Below are positions 55,252 to 64,000 of a DNA stretch of 64,000 bases, piece by piece. This DNA is from Allacma fusca (taxonomy: Eukaryota > Arthropoda > Collembola > Symphypleona > Sminthuridae): assembly GCA_947179485.1 (NCBI GenBank), contig OX359246.1, forward strand, positions 49,207,632 through 49,271,631. The letters run 5' to 3'. The position numbers and the translations under genes are program-made. Each line of letters opens with the position of its first letter. Positions within the stretch are counted from its first letter, which is position 1. A model generated the notes under the pieces. The model was not told the origin of the DNA, ran no database searches, and worked only from the letters and a program-made list of their open reading frames with translations.

Positions 55252-56253
55252 CAGGGTTCTACAGTCTTTGGTTTGATCAGTCCGAGTCCTCCATCAGTCC
55301 CACGTCTCATTCTGCCAATCAGTCCCAGTCAGTTTTGTATCCCAGATCTATCAGTCCCTATCAGTCTCAGTCCTGCTAAAAGTCCAAGTTTATAATTTTC
55401 CAACCTATCCATTGCAGTTAAATTGGTTTAGGTTTAGTAATTTGGAAAAATAACCGTTCGGTACAAGAATTCAATATAGAGGTCATGAAAGGGACAAGTG
55501 ATGGTGGTTATTTGGAAAAATGAAATGATAGAATTACTTATATATTAAACCTTCAAAAAAATAATTTGGCTCTCTTTGTAGCAAATTCAAACAGATTTCC
55601 AGTAAACATTTACAATATACGACAACTAATTGTAAGTTGAATACTTGAGGAACAAAATGGTCTGCGAAGCATGATTACATCAGAAGGATATAATTCAGTT
55701 TCACATATCGGAAAAAGTTTGAATTAATATTTCATTTTTGAATATGTTATCAAATTTTGGCCTTATTAAAAGTCAGCCACATCAGTTCATTACATACACT
55801 GATACTGCACTTATAGAGTTATAATTTTAACGTTGCCCCTCTAATTGTAATTTATCATTATTTATTATGAATAATGCGCCAGAACGTGGGAACTCAATTA
55901 CTCAAGTGATTTGTACAATGTGGTGCGGGTGCGGGCCAACTAACACAATATCTTTGTTAAACAATAACGACAGATGGAAGCCATAGTATAGCTGGAAAGA
56001 AGAGACCAATGATAAAAATTCAGCTCATTGTCAGTTCAGTACTTGCACTCTTGCACAAGCTTGAGCTCATTAGCAGTGCTCATATCAGTCCCAGTCAGTT
56101 TTGGCTATGAAATTCATCAGTCTCAGTCAGTCTCAGTCAGTCTCAGTCTTAAAAAATAGGACTCTGTATCAGTCCCAGTCAGTCGTAGTCTTCAGTCAGT
56201 CCTATGATCTACCCACTCAGTCTTTCCCCTGAGTCCAAGACTGTAGAACCCTG
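55252..56253. mobile_element. hAT-like element, CAGGGTTCTACAGTC family
   Basis: Ends CAGGGTTCTACAGTCTT and, inverted, the same 17 bases, flanked by a 9-bp direct repeat TCAGCACAG on both sides. Subterminal DNA iterates CAGTCCCAGTCAGT and AGTCTCAGTC; the middle is unique. The same motif, inverted, appears at 51,560-51,700. Non-coding. Confidence 0.85.
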
Positions 56254-56462
56254 TCAGCACAGCTCATTGATGCCCGAGTGTCTCATGTAATGGGACGGCG
56301 CGAATTTCAATTTTGACGACAGCCTTCTTTGAATTAGTATAAAGGATTACAAAAGCAATGTAAACGCGCTTTATAGTTTCGTGAGTACAAATTACCATAA
56401 AGTTAAATAGCTTTCATGCGGTATGTGTACCGATACCATCAAAACATTATACAGTAGCAAGC

Positions 56463-57084
56463 GTGGTGACATTGTCCCGGGAAGACTATTGGGCTTTCAT
56501 AATACAACAATTTCGCGTAAGCTTTGCTATGACGATTAACAAATCTCAAGTCCAAAGATTTAATAAAGTTGGTGTTTATTTGACGAAACATTTTTTTTCA
56601 AATGGTCAACTGTATGTTGCATTTTTTAGAGGTAAGTCAAAAGAAACAAATGTTAAGATCATTGTAAATGAAAATTGATGACACGGTGAAATAATTGTCA
56701 ACGGTGAGGGAATCTACATAAGAAATTGTTTATTTCAAAAATGTTTGTAATGTTAGGTAATAATCAATGGTGGACCCACTCTGTAAAAATTTAGGGCTCG
56801 GGTAAAAAAATTAACTAAGGCTCTCAGATTGCATGCGTGAGGGTCAAAACTATTTTAAGGGTTAGAGCCAGGGTAAGAATTATTTTATTAATTCACCCCT
56901 GATTATAATCATACGAAAGTTTATTTCAGAAGCAAAGGTAATCATTTGCACAATATTCGATTTAAAAAAAAATCATTTCGGCAAAATAATTTTAATACTA
57001 GCGGATCAAGCACTAGACTACGCCGGTGTTGTTATAAGGAAATGACAGTTATCCACCGACGCAGGAGGTGGCTTGATCAGCTAG
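56463..57084 (+). mobile_element. Helitron fragment on + strand with helicase C-terminus
   Basis: 56,463-56,752 encodes FAMTINKSQVQRFNKVGVYL, then FFSNGQLYVAFFRGKS and, after a stop, NGEGIYIRNCLFQKCL. These match Helitron helicase FAMTINKSQGQT, FSHGQLYVA and NVVYKEVL. The 3' terminus is hairpin CCACCGACGCAGGAGGTGG, then CTTGATCAGCTAG before T (57,084). A MITE is inserted at 56,765. Confidence 0.78.
56765..56901. mobile_element. hAT-like MITE, CAGGGGTGGA family, diverged copy
   Basis: Ends CAATGGTGGACC and, inverted, CAGGGGTGAATT. The interior has TTAGGGTTAGAGCCAGGGTAA-like sequence as in the copy at 36,844. Flanks GTAATAAT and ATTATAAT match at six of eight positions. Inserted in the Helitron fragment. 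Confidence 0.7.
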
Positions 57085-57620
57085 TCCTTTATAATAAAAC
57101 GACCTTGATGGCTTGATCTTGATGGCAAGAACAAAAAATGAATTTTATAACTTCGCTCTCTCTCCTAAATGCACTTTATAGGTTCGCGAGTACAAATTAC
57201 CATAAAGGATACCCACACCTTAACATTTGCATTTGGTTGTATACAGTCGCATACCAGGAATGAAATAGATGCGCGCGCATAATCTGCAAATGGTTACAAC
57301 TTCATGCAAATCATGGTTACCCGAAATAAATTACCACGAGTAAGTATGACATGCACAGTAGGATACTATTGCATGCAATATATATTTCATAGTTAGCAGA
57401 ATGTAGGATAGTAGAAGACTGTAGAAGTCCCACTTAAAAATTTAAGACACAACTGCATGTCACAAAAGCTATTACTCTATCCTCCATTTTTACACAAATA
57501 ATTTAAAGTAGAAAGTTGATTTTCATTAATTAATTGTGCCTAAATTTCTTGTAATAGCATTTAAAACCTTTTAAGACTCATTTAAAGGAAAAATTTCTTC
57601 TACTCCCCCTGAACTTGAGG

Positions 57621-57644
57621 CAACACACATGTGTGTTGCCTGAA
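57621..57644. repeat. 24-bp perfect palindrome
   Basis: AGGCAACACACATGTGTGTTGCCT. A related palindrome (AAGCAACACATGTGTGTTGCTT) occurs at 59,037-59,058, inside the intron of the exonuclease relic. Confidence 0.85.
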
Positions 57645-57894
57645 GAAACTAAAAGGACTTCGGTTCTTTTTAATCCGATTTTCCACGTACGAATAAACAC
57701 CGAAGCTATGTTTTTTGATGCATATAGATTAATTTGCATGTACTTTATGTAAGTATTGATTTATGAGCACTTGTTTGTGAACCTTTTAATAAATTTAATT
57801 ACAGGATAATGTTGAAATCTAAGGACAGTTTCAACGTTCGTAAGAACAAAGCTGACGCAATATTTGGTGTCGCGAAGGATCGACCACAACGTAA

Positions 57895-58711
57895 GGGAGC
57901 GGACACAAATGATGTCATACAAAATAGAGGCTTTTTATGACTCACTGACTAAGCAATCATTCACTGTCATATCCACACATGACTGACTGTATATGACATC
58001 ATTCGTATGTCAGTGGTCGGATTTTTGTGGGAAGACGGGAAGATTCTTCCCAGGGAAAAAATATTTCTGGCAGGGAAAAAATATTTCCGCCAGGGAAAAA
58101 TTCAAAGGGAAGGTATTCTATTTTGCGAACAGGGATTTTAAAATATTTTCAAATTTGTTGACGTGTTTCAGGGAAATTTGTTAGGCTAACAGGGATTTTT
58201 AGATTGGTTTACCGTATTTGGCAGGAATTTGACGACTTGCTGGGAAATTATTTTTTCCAATAGGGATTTTGAAAATCGTTTACCTTTTCCTCAGCAGGGA
58301 TTTTTGAAATCTTTGATGACCTTCCTGCAAGGACATTTGATTCAGCAGGGAAATTCTGAAATAATCTTCCAGGGAGATTTACAGAAATCCGACCTCTGGT
58401 ATGTACTTATGTAATTTTAGGTAAGACGAAGTTGGCGACATCCAAAAAATTTAATCGTTTACGATTTTATGCTCCGTCGTTGGCTAGTATTTAAAGTATA
58501 TGGTAGTTTTAAGTATTAAAGCCATATTTATTATTTAAAATGAACCTACATAGGTGTCTGAGAGTAAGATTAATGTGAGGACGTAAATAAGGCGCTAAAA
58601 TGAATGACGTCAGTTTGCCGTAACAAGACTGACTCAGTCTGTCATTCTGCGTCATGTAATTCAGTAACTGACTGACTGCCTCAACACATGACATCATTTG
58701 TGTCCGCTCCC
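57895..58711. mobile_element. PIF/Harbinger-like MITE in exonuclease exon, with nested MITE
   Basis: Inverted ends GGGAGCGGACACAAATGATG and CATCATTTGTGTCCGCTCCC (perfect over 20 bp), with TAA duplicated on both sides (57,892-57,894; 58,712-58,714). Removing it and one TAA restores a continuous reading frame across the exon. A CAGGGGTCGG MITE is inside, so the original was about 0.43 kb. It shares GGGAGCG..CACAAAT with the element at 41,825. Confidence 0.9.
58011..58398 (+). mobile_element. CAGGGGTCGG MITE, third copy, nested
   Basis: Starts CAGTGGTCGGATTTTTGTGG and ends ACAGAAATCCGACCTCTG. GTATGT abuts both ends (58,005-58,010; 58,399-58,404). Iterated CAGGGATTTT motifs as in 33,747-34,199. 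Inserted in the Harbinger-like MITE. Confidence 0.85.
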
Positions 58712-59373
58712 TAATGTATCATTTTTGAAAGACCGAAGAAAAGAGTTGTACCCATTGGAATCAGTTCCTCACCAAAATCCGGACGATGTGAAATTGTGGC
58801 AACTTACGGACAGGCACCTCACACCATTCGAATTTGACGTCAAACAAATTCGATAAGCTCCAAGTTTTATTAGTTCCATAGATAAATTTGACTCCATGAT
58901 GTCCGAGATTCAAAATGAAGCATGCCTGGGCTTTGACCTGGAAGGTCACATGCAGTTTTCCTTTGGAAGTAAGCAGATTTTTAAAGATCATTAGGAATAA
59001 TTAAAACTATTCGTTTGAAGTAATTAGTTATTCAGAAGCAACACATGTGTGTTGCTTGTAAACCATAACCAAAACAAATAATATAATTACAGATATGATT
59101 TCATTGATGCAAATATCGACGATTAAAAAGGACTTTCTCGTTGATCCCTTCAAACGTTTCAACGAAATTAAAACAAGCTAATAAAGAAACTGAAATATCC
59201 TGGAACTTTAATTATTGTACATGGTGGTGCAAATGACCTAATTTGGCTTAAGGGTGAAATAAAGATATTCCCATTATGTGTATTTGACACAAGTGTACGA
59301 GATGCTGAGGACGGGCGAAAAGCAGGGGATATCGTTCGATGCCTTCAAGATATATTTCACATCGTGCGTGGAT

Positions 59374-59932
59374 CAGAGATGCGCAAAGGAAATAGCCTTC
59401 CTTCAAGCCTTCGAAGGCGAAAATTCTGTAAACATTTCCCCTTCAACATGTCCTGGAATGAAGCCCTCTAAAAAATCAGCCTTCCTTCACCCTTCCTTCC
59501 AAAATACATACACTCATTTTTGCCTTCAGCCTTCATCTAAAAAATAGCCTTCCTTCAATTTTAAACTGCAACCCGCTTAAAAACGTTTTGCACCAGCAGG
59601 ATTTAGTGCAGTGAAGATAGCGGCACACAATGTCAGTTGTGAGTTCACGAATTGGCTGTATTGTTGCGCTAGCAGCAAAACGTCGTTGCATATGCTATGC
59701 TTTCACGTTATAGATATTTCGTGTACCTGGAAGCCTTCACGGCCTTAGAGGGCTAACATTTAGGAACCCTTCCTTCGCACTCCTTCATTGCTGGTTTTTG
59801 TGAAGGCTTCCTTCAGCCTTCATGAAAAAGTATCGCCATCCTTCCATTTCTTCTGTAACGTTAAGAAAGTTACCTTTCCGCCTTCAAGGAAGCCTTCTTG
59901 GAAGGCTAGCCTTCGAAGGTTGCGCATCTCTG
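59374..59932. mobile_element. hAT-like MITE, CAGAGATGCGCA family, in exonuclease exon
   Basis: Ends CAGAGATGCGCA and TGCGCATCTCTG with perfect 8-bp duplication GCGTGGAT (59,366-59,373; 59,933-59,940). At 559 bp it is an inverted homologue of 48,400-48,949. It interrupts the exonuclease relic between ..YFTSCVD and HEPRID; excision would leave the frame unchanged. Confidence 0.93.
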
Positions 59933-60075
59933 GCGTGGATCATGAACCACGAATTGACAAATCAATTTGTCAAGTTGCTGATTGGAGACTTCGCCCACTC
60001 CCAAAGGAAATGAAAATTTATGGCAGTGAAGACAGCTCATACGTGCTCCTAGGGTGGAACGAAATACTAAAGCAG

Positions 60076-61899
60076 GTACTTTTCATGATCTTTTTTGTAC
60101 TAAAAGCATAATAATGCAACGCATATGTATATGTTTGTTGCATCATTTCAGTTTAGTTAAATCATCATTGCAAATGTACTAACTTTACTATACGCCTATA
60201 ACTAGGGTATGTCGAATGATTAATATTATTATTAATTATCTCCCCCACGAAAAGCAATTTGAATGATAGCATAATTCATATGCACATTAAAAGTATAATT
60301 GAAACTAATTCCTGGGAAAATGGTTCGAGTAAAAACTTGTATGGTTTATATAAATGGTATTTTATTTTTCCATCAAATTCCACCTCAAATATGGTTTTTT
60401 TAGTTTACCTGAGTAGTCGAGCATCTCCCAATGGGATATTTTAGGTCCGTGGCCGCCAGAGGCACGTAAATATTTACCCATGACCGCTCGACCCGTAATT
60501 AAAGTTCAACGAGCCCGGCTCGGGCTGCAAAATTTAAGAACCCGTGGCCCGCCCGCAGATTCCAGTTAGCTGGTAAATCCTTAGATAGGCCCATAACCAT
60601 TTGATTTCAAATTAGAATTTTCGACTTTAAAAAATGAACTTGGTAGAGTCTGGGGTTGCTACCACTGTAAAGTCCCTAAAATTATGTTTGGTCAGAGTTG
60701 ATGTCCCTCCTTGGTCTGATTGCGTGCTAAAAATATTCCTGCAGTCATTTCACTTCACATAATTTACGGAAACCTATTGTCAACCGGTATGTTCAAATTT
60801 TTTCCATTTTTTTTTTTCGATATTCCGGTTATTTCCAGGAGTGTAATTCGTTTACATTGAATGTTAACTAACGATTTAATTTTGGTTTTGGTAAGCACTT
60901 CTGGTGATTTTCCTGAATTTATTGCAATGATACAATTTGGATTCTCATTACCAATACGATTTATTAGTAGGATACATCTTCTCGACAATATGAAACTATC
61001 CGCAGTAATGAGTAAGGAAATGAAACTAGTAAGCACAAGTGATTTACAAAGTCAGGTATGCAATTAAACAGTAATTGATAGCAATCCAGCGCACTAATTC
61101 GTGCTTGCTCTACTGAGTAGACAAAACAAATTAAATTATGGGTTCAAATTTAAACAAAATACTTAACCTGATAGTCGATCAGTATTTTAAATACATTCAT
61201 AGCGGTTTATTCATTTTTTCAGTTGTACAGGATTAAGGAAGTTCATTAAGGACATATACCAAAACCACCACAACGAAAATACCGGACAAGGTCAAATCGA
61301 CTGCCAAATTATACAAATTGTGCTGTTCTATTCCACCATTTTGCCCAAATTGCGTTAGAATGAAAATCCCCAAAATTTCCTTGCACAATATGCCCTATTG
61401 TGCCGTCTTTGCCCTAAAATTAAAATATCTTGGCATTTTAGACTGGCAAGTAGCCCAAAATGCAGGTCGTTTTCAAATTGACATACCGTAACTATGACAT
61501 AGTAGATACACACTGTAAACAAAACGTTTATCCTAGATGTGGACTAGTTCTCGTTTAGTTACATCCACGAATAAATTCGGGCTGTCAAAGAAAAATGCGG
61601 GCTTAAAATCATCCCACACTGCAGTTTTATTTCAATTCTGAATTATTTATTCCCGAATAGCATAAAGACAAATCATTCCGCGTGTAGCAATAAATTAATC
61701 CACACCGGGACTACAATATGTACGTTCTACAGACAGTTTTTATGCCTACACATTCATAAAAGCACGGAGCCATTTTGGAAACCGCTCATTTCACTACTGC
61801 ATGGTTAGTCTCAACAATTATTGTTGTTTGCATGATTTTTAAATGTGAATATTTATTACAAATTTGAGTTTATTTTAAAATTAAAGCGCTGTGAATAAA
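60076..61899. other. No recognised gene
   Basis: AT-rich DNA. An open stretch 60,861-61,057 ends AGTCAG/GTATGC, which looks like a splice donor, but its translation (ending SKEMKLVSTSDLQSQ) is not recognised. A GC-richer patch at 60,435-60,560 has no clear ends. Confidence 0.35.
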
Positions 61900-64000
61900 A
61901 TGGAATTCACAATTCTTGAAAAGGTATTCCACCAGCTTCAGCTTCCAGTAAACTACATGGAAAAATTTCGAGGTAAGTAATTCAAGCGCCGTAAGATTAA
62001 TACTTTATAAATTTATTGTCATACATGCTTTACGCCCAAAATTAATTTTTAGATAAAATTCTTTCGATTTTAAATTCCAATTTTTGTACCCACAGCGGAA
62101 TGCATGGACGATCAAATAATGACGATGACGCTAAAAGACGAGGATATGAAAGAGGAGCTACGATCCGTTGTTCCAGTTACTGGTCATCGGATTGCAATAA
62201 TAAATGCATTTAAATCAGCAATTAACGCCAATCAGGTAAAATGTTTAATTTGTAAATTATCTCTCTCACTAAAATGGAATGTCGTTTGAAGTCATTTACA
62301 AAAGGCGCATCAATTTAATAGCCGCTGTAAGAACTTCAAATGCCCAGTGTGTGAATCGGAGTTTATTTGGTTTAATTCTTTTCAAAGACATTTTGGTATG
62401 CATTTTGTACCAATGGAAACAGTTTTAGCAGTTAGCACACAAAAAGCAACCGTCAATGAGGATTATGAACATATCGGGCCTGAGCAAACAAGGACCTATG
62501 AAAGTGATGGAGTTAATTGTGAGGTAGATTCCGAAGACGCAATGCGAGATTTCGAAAAGAGTGTCGTTTGTTGCATAGTAAAGCTAGTATCTACAGGAAA
62601 GATTCCTATGAACGTCTGTACAGAAATATGCAACAGTGTGCAAAATTTGCTAGAAAAAACAGTCAGCATTTGCGAAACGGAATTCTCCAAAACTAACGGG
62701 GTAAAAAATGCCGATTCAGTAGTTGCAAAATTGAAAAATGCATTTAGGAGCATAAAGTCACAGTACGCTTTGGAGAAGTACCTAAAATTCTGCGGACTTT
62801 TTGTCGAGCCTGAAGAAATTTCACTTGGTTCAAGGCACAAAACAACACTGCGAAAATGTGTTATCAAAACAAAACTTGTTCATGACACCTACCAGTTTGT
62901 TCCAATATCACAAACGTTGAAAAGAGTTCTAGAGTTACCCGGAGTGCTCGAAAGTGTTATTGAAATGTCAGCTCAAGCTAATTATCCTGAGCCGTATTTT
63001 ATACACTCCAACCCAATGAGGGCATCACATTTTCAAGAAAAAAACAAAACAAATACTTTTGATGTACAACACCCGATTGTTTATCTGCTCCTGTTTTTCG
63101 ATGAAGTTGAAATTACCAATGTTTTATCATCTCGGGCAGGACTGCACAAACTTGGCAATTGCTATTTTACCCTTTTGAATATTGATCAATTGTACAATTC
63201 TAAGCTTGAAAATATATTTCATTGTATGTCATTCAAATCCAAAGATATTCCAAAATATTCACTTGCAAAAATCATGACTCCTCTTATTAATGATTTACGT
63301 GAGATGGAAAATATTGGAGTAGTAGTTCACAGTCATACATATAAAGGAAAAGTGAATGTTAGACTAGGACAGGTAATTGGTGATAACTTGGGAATGCACA
63401 TGCTTTTTGGATTTACACAGTCATTTTCCGCAAATTATTATTGCCGATTTTGCAAGATGCCAAAACTGCAGTGTCAAGTATCTGGAAGAAATGGGCAGAA
63501 ATACACTCGCACAAAAGATAATTACTCCAGAGACCTTGGAAAAAATGCACCATCGGAAACGGGAATTAAATGTGACTCTTCATTCAATGACCTGAAGTTT
63601 TTCCATGTAACAGATAATTACAGTCCCGATGTTATGCATGATCTCTACGAAGGAATCGTTCCACTTGACATTAAATTGGCACTTGTACATATTTTACATT
63701 CACGTGAAACATCCATTGAAAATCTGAACTACAGAATTGCAAGTTTTAACTATGGAAATTACCAAAACTCAAAACCTAGCCCACTCAACATTCACAAGTT
63801 AACTACCAATGATACGAAAATAGGACAGACAGCAGGACAGATTATTACCCTTTTATTTGCGTTTCCATTTTTGTTTGGAGACCTTTTTGAGGCTGCAGAC
63901 CCCTACTACAATTTAATGTTACTTCTACAAGATATATTAAAAATTATAATGGCTCCCGTTGTAACCGATGCAATGATCAATACCCTTCGGGATTTATTAG
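61900..64000 (+). CDS. Transposase-like protein: SAM-like domain, C2H2 finger, DDE-type-like body (partial)
   Basis: Three exons: 61900-61972 (ATG, MEFTILEKVFHQLQLPVNYM), 62096-62235 and 62305 to the window end. All junctions are GT-AG with consistent phase, and 565 codons stay open to the edge. Residues 1-70 resemble a SAM domain (DEDMKEELRSVVPVTGHRIA). Then comes a C2H2 finger (CPVCESEFIWFNSFQRHFGMH). The body has LSSRAGLHKLGNCYFTLLN, GMHMLFGFTQSFSANYYCRF and PDVMHDLYEGIVPLDI. These blocks are familiar from large transposase-like proteins in arthropods and cnidarians; I cannot name the superfamily safely. Expected further blocks (as at 42,966) lie beyond the window. No stop or shift is seen, so this copy may be intact. 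Confidence 0.75.

Larger units (their letters stand above)
56368..57208. repeat. 40-bp segment duplicated on either side of a Helitron
   Basis: GCGCTTTATAGTTTCGTGAG, then TACAAATTACCATAAAG (56,368-56,404), recurs with few changes at 57,171-57,207. Confidence 0.7.
57805..60075 (+). pseudogene. Rrp6/EXOSC10-like DEDD 3'-5' exonuclease relic
   Basis: Two exons are visible: 57805-57894 continued at 58715-58968, and 59093-60075, with donor A/GTAAGC, acceptor TTACAG and a final donor CAG/GTACTT. Domain motifs in order: Exo I GFDLEGH, then SLMQIST, Exo II HGGANDLIWL, a VADWRLRPLPKEM block and Exo III YGSEDSSYVLL. EXOSC10 has VDLEHH, HGADSDIEWL, LADWRIRPLPEEM and YARDDTHYLL. Rrp6 trims and degrades nuclear RNA with the exosome. 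Damage: TAA at 58,854-58,856, TAA at 59,179-59,181, frameshifts before LKYPGT and after FDT, and MITEs in both exons. Retained introns argue against a retrocopy. Upstream and downstream exons were not found. Confidence 0.8.

Noticed and set aside
60861..61067. Possible exon ending AGTCAG/GTATGC
   Set aside because: The donor is plausible but the translation is unrecognised and no partner exon is visible.

Overview
This is a eukaryotic nuclear window, most likely from an arthropod and probably an insect. The evidence is spliced genes with GT-AG introns, an AT-rich background, an Atrophin protein with an insect-style C-terminus, and a dense load of DNA transposons. No host gene lies on the outer 4.9 kb, and both recognisable host genes are interrupted by repeat-filled introns.

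Two conserved host genes can be read exon by exon. On the + strand, 14 exons from 4,932 to 23,988 encode all but the N-terminus of Atrophin (Grunge/RERE), a chromatin co-repressor: end of BAH, ELM2, SANT, GATA-type zinc finger, RE-rich stretch, atrophin tail and stop codon. On the - strand, 15 coding exons from 41,481 down to 32,241 give what looks like the complete largest subunit of RNA polymerase III (POLR3A/RPC1, about 1,346 residues). The two genes converge tail to tail across about 8.3 kb with no recognised gene.

The third host-like locus is a dead one. At 57,805-60,075 an intron-containing relic of a DEDD-family 3'-5' exonuclease related to Rrp6/EXOSC10 carries an in-frame stop and frameshifts. 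Two MITEs interrupt its coding exons; one of them holds a further MITE.

Most of the rest is mobile DNA. I can decode, with target-site duplications: several hAT-like MITE families, two PIF/Harbinger-like MITEs (TTA/TAA duplications), a P-superfamily element with 31-bp inverted repeats and a THAP fragment, and a 5'-truncated non-LTR retrotransposon with a 14-bp duplication. There are also Helitron ends (hairpin plus CTAG before T, with degenerate helicase C-terminus), a 0.7-kb fold-back, and two TIR-bounded elements packed with tandem repeats. The window ends inside a large transposase-like gene with a SAM-like N-terminus and a C2H2 finger; a separate 3' fragment of the same family lies at 42.97-44.36 kb.

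The most interesting pattern is that at least eight distinct TIR families each have an interior built from their own iterated, often self-complementary short motif (CAGGGATTTT, CCTTCGAAGG, CAAGTCAAG, TTCAGTTCAG, CGATATATCG, GGGAACCCGTTCCC, CAGTCCCAGTC, TTGGTAGGCTATG). The second is the stack of nested insertions whose order can be read from exact target-site duplications.
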